56,956 nt of DNA, taken from positions 1 through 56,956 of the IMG/VR virus record IMGVR_UViG_3300010157_000074; one strand, given 5' to 3'. Made by a program: the position numbers and the translations under genes. The notes beneath the pieces were generated by a model. That model ran no database searches and had not been told where the DNA came from. It worked only from the letters and a program-made list of their open reading frames with translations. The DNA is from a virus. This document shows positions 45,601 to 48,628 of the stretch, one piece after another (position 1 is the first letter of the stretch; every line of letters begins with the position of its first letter).

Positions 45601-46927
45601 ACTTGATACCTGAATCATCAGCCATACGCTGTAAAATCTCTAGATCAAATGGAACGTTCTGTCCACCAAGAATAGCATTAGGACCTATAAACTCTAAGAA
45701 CTGTTTAAGAGCTTCTTCAGGACTCATTTGCTCTTGAAGCCATTCTGGAGTTACAGCAGTGGTTACAGGCTTTCCGTTTTCATCTCTAACAATATTGCCA
45801 TCCCCATCTACAACATCTCTCTTTAAGTTATTTGCAGACCATTCGGAAAGTTTGCTTCCAGGATTGATGTAAACGTTAAAACGCTTTATAACTTTTCCAT
45901 TCTTAACTTGAACTGCTCCAAGTTGAATAGGATCATTTTTGATACCCTGGCCGTCATAATCAGAGATACCAGTAGTCTCAAAATCAAAGTATGTTATTAC
46001 CTGAGATTTTAGACGTTCTGCAACTTGCTTCCAGTTCTTTGCACCAGCAAGAATTTTTTGCAAAACTCCAGTGAAAGCACCGGGGGTAGGTAGGCGTGCA
46101 CCATTAGCGTCCATAGTTGCTGATTGTAGATCAATTCCCAAATCAGCAATTGAAGATCCTTCTCTATTTTGAGCAGGCGCAGCTTCAGGAGTAGGCTTAG
46201 CTTCATCTTTGCCGATCCATGCTTGAATAGGGTGGTCAGCGGGGACGTTCATAATTGCACGACGTCCATTTTGGAACTGAATAAATATTTGCTTAGTGCC
46301 GTCAGCTAAAGTCTTAACATTGGTAATTTTTCCATACTGATCAGAACCTTGATCGTAAACAATATTTCCAGCAGCTAGATCTTTACCAGTAAGCGCAGTT
46401 GCGGTTTTCTTAGCAGCTTCTTCCTTGTAGTTTTCTGGATCTGGAAGATCGGCTTCGGCATCTTTAAGATCTTGTGGAGTCGGATCTTCTATCTTAAGAG
46501 TGTCTTCATCTTGAATGCCACCGTCTCCAACTTCATACCCTTCAGTATTTTTCCCTAACTCAATTCCACGCTTTTTTAAATATTCAGGGTCTAGTGTTGC
46601 AAGTACTTCTTCAGCATTATTGTATTTAATGTATAGAACTTTGCCAGCAAAATTAGGATCGCTAGGGTCAACTAAAACTCTTGCAAATTTACCATCTGGA
46701 GTTGCACCAATAAATTTACCAATAACGCGGGCAGTTCTACCTGCATCATTTCCTCTTTTTTTACCTAAACGAACTTTAGCTTTAATACCGCGACCCATTT
46801 CAACCCAGCGACCAAATTTGTCACGGAACTGAGTTAGAACCTCGGCACGGCGTTCGGCAGAGGTATACTCACCGTCTCCGTCTCCGAAGCCGTCAGCTAC
46901 TATAGGTTTTAGGTAGTCAAAATCCAC
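28871..46927 (-). CDS. Giant head-associated polyprotein 2: exonuclease, zincins, ADP-ribosyltransferases, GNATs, ParB-like
   Basis: 6018 residues in one unbroken frame from a GTG that overlaps the preceding stop (TAGTG), with GGAG 4 nt upstream. Nine P-(S/A/N)-Q-N-R-E hexapeptides split it into ten segments of 250, 1341, 1464, 459, 348, 261, 285, 630, 386 and 594 residues. Contents: RDKFGRWVEMG plus SH3-like barrel (1-250); DnaQ-like exonuclease and HELGH zincin (251-1591); mixed small beta/helical domains (1592-3055); ADP-ribosyltransferase 1; three GNAT-like modules; ParB-like plus ADP-ribosyltransferase 2; HEIAH zincin; HEVWH zincin. The domain set is that of phage 'polyvalent proteins' delivered into hosts to counter defences. 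Its place between another such protein and the maturation protease fits packaging in the head. That the hexapeptides are cleavage sites is inference. A single intact 18-kb gene argues against decay. Confidence 0.9.
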   Translation of the reverse strand: MDFDYLKPIVADGFGDGDGEYTSAERRAEVLTQFRDKFGRWVEMGRGIKAKVRLGKKRGNDAGRTARVIGKFIGATPDGKFARVLVDPSDPNFAGKVLYIKYNNAEEVLATLDPEYLKKRGIELGKNTEGYEVGDGGIQDEDTLKIEDPTPQDLKDAEADLPDPENYKEEAAKKTATALTGKDLAAGNIVYDQGSDQYGKITNVKTLADGTKQIFIQFQNGRRAIMNVPADHPIQAWIGKDEAKPTPEAAPAQNREGSSIADLGIDLQSATMDANGARLPTPGAFTGVLQKILAGAKNWKQVAERLKSQVITYFDFETTGISDYDGQGIKNDPIQLGAVQVKNGKVIKRFNVYINPGSKLSEWSANNLKRDVVDGDGNIVRDENGKPVTTAVTPEWLQEQMSPEEALKQFLEFIGPNAILGGQNVPFDLEILQRMADDSGIKLNIAGTVDSKDLASLLPKYDPEKGTDGPKAPDRKTGEVRASSSLGPVANFLGFEPANWHSADGDAEDSFNLVSKIVDRAAAEDNQDMRLLNFPEMQKLYQERMAAFKNSISGNNPVTEAQLNALNELAGSENQEIAAEAKKAVNEATTRGKAAEVLARLNTNKDRTNNTPNQFRIGGGGGGGELGEGNGVPNKKELEFLAKLKAGGYFLKKKFTKKPKQYIPVGYDRIDSWERYPSWYKDMYESAGNLDDFVKLFWKALRESRKGTRLKDPEGRTDINEKEYAIAAATYKNLQGIGEKVILRYGEFTIEFDKQSDINGQLLDELKGYLDTARKLGFKLPVRIKIAKQGDPAFTEGEVIGFDKDHPELGCLTGESHTEPDGTMHLILWDQLHNLDKADKRRLFKGINEQGQEEYYGQNPGGFVPALQHVFFHELGHLWNREKHGKLVNSPLWGDLKKMFWGTDAKPFKRFAVTPNADLDPKINPNAFDERMAELFAAALIAFHNREDSILPNIGQFWKVAIEPYIHGEPIHWTANSERVNPPKKEEKGKGKKTTTPRGGKARTPDVKKPEDVKPGDIVYDKDGNLHGKVVVIRQDRHGNWHYWVEGKDYKPGDVFPKGLDEYVVHKNGIIYVTKAGANFVPGDGPDFIYPLPGKLDSSNADAVKAEDLKPGMVYESPDGPANVVNVFEHGIGVPDVKKSSDRVVVYVGKDGEVKHEVVPVGTFKKVLTSSKSNVPAPTPENENQGGEGSGNGNNRGGEGNGGGRGGRGGNGGGGGGGRRRNNDSFDEVFIILLRAAIRNALYKSSGRWEDFDLELEDKIRLEVDEIIEEIHNLGVPVSKYQRLAEYLNEKILPGNGDQYSIIAHAKDFLNGVKTPAESTTEIYGPERKLLYESIIEAVLRIAINLGKRIDPNQDPKQRADQIAQEAYEIVQEIIKLDIKDYKGLIRHLKENLGAVHEGMYSDKLKQVLDEVKEFLDPGYRKRQLDALDRIKELLKERIEAVDPLGEKTDVVGGLIKDILAPYLDVHGYGRKEGIDYEELLDLLDKNLKPGEIKHVEKREGSSLRGNWDEVVKAVQDIIDANLGKKESTETPEPEVTREDPIGKGKIDPKGYAEKGYVPMVHPKPEFPAEIDEKKLIEKGFEIEEQDNRDKPSQNREEDGEEGEEGALPYEDPSKFAAGKKAVVIWHNKDFSAPGARIKITFTRKADGSLDQKYTEIQWRNWDGTIDGDGYGPAELLDFELERSEEETFRKAFEFATKALARRNEEYNNGELPGTFPHFFRKVGDDYIWRALKDPKTGKWKAAKTEKIDRLKKPPFGAVISNKDGKWTATILDPKGNVVATFEVDGDENDKSALENLINQSYVELAKRYRNINAPAAAPTPANEPEKIDDSFVDLQDVAADWEKDKYGQIALGWNMARPRNGSGNMAVPKKGAEFWGEIRYWGSTDYPRDHISVKFQDKDGYWRGADLYGYYKDPELIAKAKQWLAQQYQIWKDPARRDATEGVTADGHKPKRGDTIYLINRGKIEKVTLDVGLEGDMDPEFKDLVGKYFVKQTNWGEYEIMLGSSERSAAHIGDMIDAYKDENLAKEELQRRLDNEKELENKYGFKFFKLNDEDEKEQPVEEETTPTTESKEITGEHNFPLPDDVQMFPAGAGEPYAKYVINGEGFQHEADYPDVRAKDGLRYGAEIYYEEAIEPNSYNKKGRVAGWRISLLNNKWREDMSRRRLIDYRNAEVPGDINDPEVWKKAVEEARKMVANAIAENGGNNNPYTSEYIPLESLDQIQSGDYLMYGGHFPPTTRWKGTKSEETSPNFYAQVVSVKTDENGNRVFEIKEPNRAQGGYYDNVFVNDEEFLAKFGGITGLARYSDENQNVKPATEPVAETKVEEEPKELTEEERQANIDAWTEVGQLYRKYLAAKRGKNMKREAKRLKQELSPYPVVMLHEKLSDYKDILNNTRSSSTDENEKKAIAKRIAELVDAMKQLNVLTNKGMKEGAGKPTDPLDFNFDNLFRDIEVEDGISESDVEEVVNEPEVVEEPAAEPTEEPKKNVIETAGGVLDFDALSPMQLGKIKAHLDKKVRWNGEVMTYRELYSRFAIGRRKSQNLKDVDFVKGQSENIWGPIKYFLYVDEKGGMIDVPKMIYDAFKPTSTDPKMDEDATAPVQEAKMAEVQRKWDEKAKAEAETAKSAEEKPEEPVEEKPEKPVATPVTSVETPKDLGPTQITKETAKQYLAEKVDVGWTIYGPDGYALGVVVKKDTLGRVVQLTVRGPNGKETTYNFNMLTKLNAFSPKDKKDIEKAIKAKPVEPKPEVVKEPTSEETPDKISREDGYRLFNAIKKVYDFIHRSKRTEDPDAAKKDANDKVNQLAKILNPEDIDDFIRYVDLEIAFKKIMSSTDYLDNFEKYIDNYSSGNGAEVNPIHRGADGKIINKGDDLVVVDSDGNLKKITLQVFKKPNPTAFRDKTDFIEWGYQLRLDGNKNPEIVNINDSKESYSLDNVFHTQNEYEIRNIISNRSKALPKTSVAPEAIENASYNGNLENDLSAFKNNLENAIENFRNQPGADKNVYKAAAKELYNELKKLNSLYEDSATSGNDLEQIRNVYDDKIRDLGDVQSAKEKSNPNQNREGAERNITTATQKTNISAVEDAVRNGEIDDLSASDSISDLFSSTSEFSQSILLKQVAAARLLRYMPDARFDDLLKAAMSGGYSPLFNASSRMDVHYMNYNGIAKEAFFSRLSGPASSSIYNAFNADLSDIKEDTELLVTNVNEVKSLSTISILTVNKELMNSVLEKMGNTDSNSIIKFINDQLFLRVHSSFNQEDVNDLKKIMISNLIHSWALSSNDKNIKSHAMQKVAKDIFAMDPKATSEWSFVRGMNQYNVDIYREQGTVPNEVKDLIDLNNHYEDQVDQEVKDHRLIYTQFLHAMYNATQDLLKDQGIDGFIVYRGSDSTELNEIYNNLGSTGVFSGTVQQRPLSSWSTNRYKAESFAMNSPGKNAVVMATIVPADKVISFSGSGFGSMDEREVVVLGGDIKEALFSYHSYPGNRDNSDLEAAIKEEAERNQIVSNDPVSGQTVIQEQSKPSQNRERAEKPINIDNSDENADWIKQSSWDLSTNVDDFLRMFTSRDQLSDFMTKPTAQGMPEEMLRNLWPAADKHFEKIESAPKEEESKYLPEPFDPRDKKADLDEYYNYDYTKMPDGTPFNSDQQQQMDAIAKRLENILKNNDEDANSFAVKNLKNFRRTLYQQIIAKPTKGSSTTRDSILKQVEFSDKPAVKYFDEARGLTYTRYVDKFTDKYGRKYYIVTNIDESSGRQTVVAYDQKNFEGMPLPEDYVRKDQPVSGINDVGGLDSYIFRDPSVSEIQSVMVTDRYQRRGIATALVAVLEKRLGLPVIHSDNLSSMGFAFSNSIDPGKPDLHNNEKSIKLQEDNAPSQNREGFFKRNKAKKEPFDPTDPTIDLEKYYNYDYTQMPDGTPFNVYQQQQMDILKDAIDNEPDDFERKLRIAERRRIYQGYTAKPNLKSGTNLESIKDQVGLLDDNTSRMNYSGAGKPYADLPPEYKQSTQYIDEFTDKYGRQYWVVTKVVNGLGMSNVKLYDKSKNSLQDLQDNSEDRTPVSSLDVFNNKISMVYTSDRYVRRGLATAALHLARERSGKEVQHSEMLTSFGRAFSLSVDPNPDLHRNDESKVTLSNNQPSQNRENQYPPEPFDPNDRTLDLDTIYNYDYTQLPDGTPFNAKQQKIMDWENKNVEDAIASGDDSKIRAAKISRRFEYTKFTTVANPDSKTNMETIADQVTLGKSKPKKFTGFVRYTDKFIDKYGRKYMILTDINTDSSSDKSVLVTVHDLEGRFLAPNFTPEGMENVDTFGGKFLHIASLRVDDDDKKDPNAAAKIGLVLTNDEYRRRGLATAMLYVARKHYSKPVNHSSTLTMYGKAFSNSVDAGKPDVHDSLESKQLQIDLLKEKGLPVEEPKLDGDEIDYGPNQNRENVEEPTILNKYLEVIPLNNSYRDKNDPDLDLTEWTGKGVKIYGIGNGGNPLGYVRTEKLATMKGNLADMESSTSSIAHDLEDGTGYLEPVLVWYNPLTGRAFIAEGNHRVEAARIAGREYVPVVVGVSTVDFKNPTTMERSGGVGDVVLNKDGSLENFKNVKDGSLINPYHLFNDEDLLYPRINLDPKDVPGFTDVLKIQSDLLNELMAENEETGLNEIATWYDPDAFDIDSSIGHMGGASEQLKEIAAKNIGNNMLSSPKDILGALDHAISISQVVRSRLSYLDSQKMALKALDSKSDNLNGNSIILFIDDSEHSPYEGLHVETLREVLDFMDPYDEELYGNPYDEKTIDYKTLFDDYYANENKKPIFFDNPEDIEAFKEKAASILVAQWAETSNGSDMLSHALQIAAAETFKMPAGSWAPWKVQSKNAQYTKDILENAEYYYGIHSSVLKDFLKTMYDLTQDRFKNYGIKYLTLYRGTGVDEEAFKIDTGIEYNGIGDAEILQRPMSAWAWLHGDAFNFATSRLQERAGMFMGTIIPVEQVLSIPGTGFGCFEEAEVVLLAGKNRLVRAATSDDSHKVLDQKTFIAENADKVISYLVDQLPKDKNAFDNLIEFNRSTPNVTGPSQNREIPSINVDDSVENSDWVISEFAKKKKLDAKENELPEGSGQTNPVEEPISLNELHRTFITALLSGAGDQRTRPLPDAKPEWLAADVETDNLTMAEKNAIYTWYMGVVKGDGASSDNLSINAQVYLTKHIIPLINRHDEEHMLLPHHDIYINKDNNVTIKVVRFITNPTKKNGKTNVNTEYRAATAAGVAKFANKLSDVLSRVKFKFPVKELQVIVTHPNIEDFFKPFTRDDGTRGRNLAGLSFPHMFVNGQILNEEDNKPNPKLTENPRADATELESTIAHEIAHVLEQKGIINFSDQATKDTLRRFMTEYPLSDYAATDEGEYLAEAYAGMIISEDGIGRHKEVADWINDQIATVDERKEKAAIDLLKGMLEKLGIQNNNKPSQNREGSREQIIASAAKDIASSGIGFTPGKIKNDISIAIDGPVVQIEGSPKKDAVAPSDQATAIKNEIIGLGHMILDDARAISDEQARAEGLIPEGFTAEEYRKKLENDAKSLNGEILRGDSKFRAMSQDLMRNAFNRLSYEDKEEIFQSLKQEAAKELSGKDVNVFSAEETFNMLLVEYGDDLSHKLAYDYATPYSEFIFDTGKTVLQRVRNKKTLRLTKDVEEVRALIDVTGAHEGGETILSLLTKWAIRTGKIDTSDLAKKATEIKEVRDRLRASPKAEDFTNKYHSIIGKNIKSQMEKAGVEFDSVPAHQFFNQYKDYKYVNSNEKFQDIRIDRNKKLIKNLEETLSFVPKDIILAGMEYLAHTGGKLGVQISDARAQFKQHWKNKNLINSLRWKKEQGDGGFFRGDSTDDYLHEVWHFFQMINHDIAALEHAFSYDRIKTADSSNIIPSMEVYEKWMEESFSGAKVADPYTVKVYPRSTSKFATFSPNNHSAEVITTTMQDLFTDPGRFSTPNGVTVKTGKGKKTTRFSDAHMDIATGVWYTNATMTTKIDPKLITGIEGLDPSNDTDWDLKAFGIGLLMSLLNWENK
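30656..31813 (-). other. Polyprotein 2 segment 9: HEIAH zincin
   Basis: Residues 5039-5424. INVDDSVENSDWV just after the site mirrors the linker after transferase 1. The zinc motif is HEIAH (5323-5327) in ELESTIAHEIAHVLEQKGI, with a third ligand probably E in DEGEYLAEAYAGMII. The domain is probably a metallopeptidase of the phage polyvalent-protein type; substrate unknown. Confidence 0.7.
31814..33703 (-). other. Polyprotein 2 segment 8: ParB-like domain and ADP-ribosyltransferase 2
   Basis: Residues 4409-5038. First a ParB/Srx-like nuclease-type domain: VLVWYNPLTGRAFIAEGNHR (GNHR at 4520-4523), then EAARIAGREYVPVVVG. Then a second ADP-ribosyltransferase: LYRGTG with R4892, RPMSAWAW with S4923, and CFEEAEVVLLAG with E4970 and E4972 (ExE). 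The helices ahead of it (ASILVAQWAETSNGSDMLSH) are related to those before transferase 1. Confidence 0.75.
33704..34558 (-). other. Polyprotein 2 segment 7: GNAT-like module 3
   Basis: Residues 4124-4408, third paralogue: YNYDYTQLPDGTPFN, TDKFIDKYGRKYMILTDINT, IGLVLTNDEYRRRGLATAML (RRG at 4331-4333) and HSSTLTMYGKAFSNSVDAGK. The conserved His-Ser after motif A in all three copies suggests a retained active or substrate site. Confidence 0.7.
34559..35341 (-). other. Polyprotein 2 segment 6: GNAT-like module 2
   Basis: Residues 3863-4123, a paralogue of the neighbouring modules: YNYDYTQMPDGTPFN, IDEFTDKYGRQYWVVTKVVN, MVYTSDRYVRRGLATAALHL (RRG at 4067-4069) and HSEMLTSFGRAFSLSVDPN. It is the shortest of the three and lacks the INIDN linker. 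Confidence 0.7.
35342..36385 (-). other. Polyprotein 2 segment 5: GNAT-like module 1
   Basis: Residues 3515-3862. After an INIDNSDENADW linker it carries YNYDYTKMPDGTPF, a helical stretch, VDKFTDKYGRKYYIVTNIDE and the acetyl-CoA loop-like SVMVTDRYQRRGIATALVAV (RRG at 3805-3807), then a conserved HSDNLSSMGFAFSNSIDPGK tail. The V-x-x-x-x-R-R-x-G-I/L-A pattern is GNAT motif A. Confidence 0.7.
36386..37762 (-). other. Polyprotein 2 segment 4: ADP-ribosyltransferase 1
   Basis: Residues 3056-3514. The C-terminal half has the R-S-E layout of arginine-type ADP-ribosyltransferases: VYRGSD with R3379, PLSSWSTNRY (3407-3416), and SMDEREVVVLGG with E3455 and E3457 (ExE). All key residues are present, so it should be active. 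The helical N-terminal half (LIHSWALSSNDKNIKSHAMQ) also recurs ahead of transferase 2. Such toxins modify host proteins after injection; the target is unknown. Confidence 0.8.
37763..42154 (-). other. Polyprotein 2 segment 3: small beta modules and charged linkers, function unknown
   Basis: Residues 1592-3055, the longest segment without an enzyme I recognise. It alternates small strand-rich domains (RIKITFTRKADGSLDQKYTE, GWTIYGPDGYALGVVVKKDT, DDLVVVDSDGNLKKITLQVF) with Glu/Pro/Lys-rich linkers and helical stretches (ANIDAWTEVGQLYRKYLAAK, NDLSAFKNNLENAIENFRNQ). The DG-turn barrels resemble SH3/KOW modules found elsewhere in the protein. A DNA- or protein-binding scaffold is possible. Confidence 0.5.
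42155..46177 (-). other. Polyprotein 2 segment 2: DnaQ-like exonuclease, HELGH zincin, RGG region, helical repeats
   Basis: Residues 251-1591. A DEDD exonuclease spans about 310-520: ExoI FDFETTG (D315, E317), ExoII GGQNVPFDLEIL (about 421), ExoIII SADGDAEDSFNLV (about 504). About 650-960 is a metallopeptidase-like domain with HELGH at 873-877 and a downstream E in FDERMAELFAAAL (about 930) as third zinc ligand. SH3-like barrels follow (DVKPGDIVYDKDGNLHGKVV, about 1015), then a Gly/Arg-rich RGG stretch (about 1182-1222) and about three all-helical repeats up to 1560. No internal hexapeptide separates these domains. Confidence 0.75.
46178..46927 (-). other. Polyprotein 2 segment 1: RDxxGRWxEMG motif and SH3-like barrel
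   Basis: Residues 1-250. TQFRDKFGRWVEMGRGIKAK leads into a strand-rich region (ARVIGKFIGATPDGKFARVL, KVLYIKYNNAEEVLATL), then DLAAGNIVYDQGSDQYGKIT, an SH3/KOW-like barrel pattern. The same motif plus barrel occurs near the start of polyprotein 1, so this segment may be a shared targeting or capsid-docking leader (inference). Confidence 0.6.
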
Positions 46928-47130
46928 TATTCTCCGCCATCCTTAAGGATGTCTACCCCGATTAAACGTTGCAGCTCCTCATTGGCGGCTTTAGAGCCTT
47001 CTAAAGTTAGGTTTACTAGTTGCTCGATTGAAAGAGATGAGTATGGCACTTTTTTAACAACGTGCTCATCATTTCTATAAGACTCTACGGTAAGCATAGG
47101 CTCGGCCTTAGACTTTTTATTTTCGTCCAT
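46927..47130 (-). CDS. Small hypothetical protein between the polyproteins
   Basis: 67 residues, ATG with TAGGA upstream. It has a charged N-terminus (DENKKSKAEP), then VESYRNDEHVVKKVPYSSLS and an amphipathic helix (IEQLVNLTLEGSKAANEELQ). Its stop overlaps the GTG of polyprotein 2 (TAGTG), so it may translationally couple that giant gene. No family recognised. Confidence 0.7.
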   Translation of the reverse strand: MDENKKSKAEPMLTVESYRNDEHVVKKVPYSSLSIEQLVNLTLEGSKAANEELQRLIGVDILKDGGE

Positions 47131-47147
47131 TTATATATCCTACGTAG

Positions 47148-47300
47148 TTATTCTGACGGAGTGTTTTTAGGAGTAGGCTCTGCTACATCCTCTTCACCAC
47201 TATCATATAGGAAATCTGGATCGGGGTTTGGGAAAGAGATAGCAGTCCAATACTCTTCATCTTCAGGAGTATAGTGATCAGGGTTTAAATAATTTTCCAT
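47148..47300 (-). CDS. Small acidic hypothetical protein (50 residues)
   Basis: ATG at 47300 preceded by AGGAG with 7-nt spacing; 50 codons and TAA. The product starts MENYLNPDHYTPEDEEYW and is very acidic, with Pro/Asp/Glu-rich sequence (PNPDPDFLYDSGEEDVAEPT) and few Lys or Arg. It fills most of the gap between polyprotein 1 and the next small gene. The good ribosome site and tight spacing make it credible. No function recognised. Confidence 0.65.
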   Translation of the reverse strand: MENYLNPDHYTPEDEEYWTAISFPNPDPDFLYDSGEEDVAEPTPKNTPSE

Positions 47301-47368
47301 GTAAATACTCCTCGAAATAGTTAATAAGTCTGTAAATAGTATACCAAAGTATCTGAATAAAGACTTAA
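47301..47368 (-). other. 68-nt gap after polyprotein 1
   Basis: Contains the AGGAG ribosome site of the 50-residue gene and a loose TAAGTC/GACTTA inverted repeat with a long loop. No convincing terminator. Confidence 0.4.
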
Positions 47369-48628
47369 TTAACCACCAAGAAGTGCTTTAAGTTGATTAA
47401 GAATATTGACTCTATCCTCAGGATCAGCTAGACTAATGCTCCAGTTGTTTGCTTTTCTATCCCAGAAGAATGAGAATGGGATCTTCTTATCTTTAGGTAC
47501 TAGTGAAACACTCTTGATTAGATCTTTAGCAGCCATAGTATCACCCATCAGGAAGATTCTATTACCTTCGATTCGATAGTTGACACCGCCTCCAAGACCT
47601 CCAGAAGATCCATCTTCACCAGTTACTGGCTCAATTGGCATGGAGGTAGCTCCAGGCTGATTAGTTGGATCATACTCTTCATCTGGGTTATCTTCATAGT
47701 AGCCAGCTAGGATGTAGTCAACTGCCTTGCTTGCCATAGAAGCGGCCTCAAACAAAGCGTTTGGCTCTGTTTCCAAGAATCTCTTCCAAGACTGAACATA
47801 AGCAGCCACGTTTTCAATACTGGTGTTGATCCCAAACATAGAAGCTAAAATAGCTGCTCCAATTTCTGCAATAAGTTCTTCACGAGCACGGACATCCTTG
47901 TGCTTACCGTAGTTATCTAGAAGATCTTTACGATCTAGACGCTGAGGGTCTCCAGTACTGTGGACCAGCTCGTGGAACAAAGTATCTAGGTGCTCTTCAG
48001 TGCTATTGAACTGTTCTCTTAGAGGCAAGCTGACTGTGTCCGTCTGAGGTGACCAGAAAGCTGAGTCTCCAGGGGCATATTGGATGTTAGGCCCGCCTGT
48101 GTAGGAAGCAAGGATGATATCCTCTACCTCGTGCATAGGAGGTGGGTCTTTTCTAGGAAGTGGTGGAATAGTAATACCCTTAACCACATCTTCGTTATAG
48201 ACAACATCAATGTCGAGTCTAGTCTTGGTTCTAGAACCATCATCCGGCTTCTGGTCACCAGTCTTTGGGTCAATGATAGTTTTGGTCTCATCTGGCTTTA
48301 CAGTGTACTTACTCTTCACAACCTTGGTTATAAGCACGCCATCGTTTTCGTCTACGTAGCCACCAAGCTTAGCAATAGCGTTCTTTGTATACCAGCGAGT
48401 ACCTTTGTAGCCTCTGAATTGGCTTAGAACTTCTAGAATAACTAGGTTTCCACCCTTGTAGTTCTTACCAGTAGCGCCTGATGTAGGTAGGTAAGATCCA
48501 CCGCCAGTCCAAGGCTTCTTCCAAGGAATAATTCCCTTATCCATAGCCTCGGTAATTTGAGCCATAACCTGATCTACAGCATCTTTATTGCTCTTTATAG
48601 GTTTGCTATTTTCGCGGTTTTGAGAAGG
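47369..48628 (-). other. Polyprotein 1 segment 8: ArdC-like antirestriction protein
   Basis: Residues 2759-3177. N-terminal ArdC single-strand-binding domain: QITEAMDKGIIPWKKPWTGG, then ATGKNYKGGNLVILEVL and RWYTKNAIAKLGGYV. Then the zincin domain with HELVHSTGD (HELVH at 2977-2981) and AREELIAEIGAAILASMFG supplying the third ligand. ArdC proteins protect incoming DNA from restriction, and the first PSQNRE of this segment would free an ordinary-sized ArdC. Confidence 0.88.

Larger units (their letters stand above)
30638..46177 (-). repeat. Nine PSQNRE-type hexapeptide sites in polyprotein 2
   Basis: Sites (plus-strand positions): 46160-46177 PAQNRE; 42137-42154 PSQNRE; 37745-37762 PNQNRE; 36368-36385, 35324-35341 and 34541-34558 PSQNRE; 33686-33703 PNQNRE; 31796-31813 and 30638-30655 PSQNRE. 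P falls at residues 251, 1592, 3056, 3515, 3863, 4124, 4409, 5039 and 5425. Flanks are Gly/Pro/Glu/Asn-rich and look disordered, and each site lies between recognisable domains. Arg codons vary (AGA, CGT, CGC, AGG), as do Ser and Asn codons. Likely processing sites; domain-shuffling seams are the alternative. Confidence 0.85.

Noticed and set aside
47301-47368. TAAGTC/GACTTA inverted repeat as a terminator of polyprotein 1
   Set aside because: Short stem, loop of about 30 nt, A/T-rich, no T-tract.
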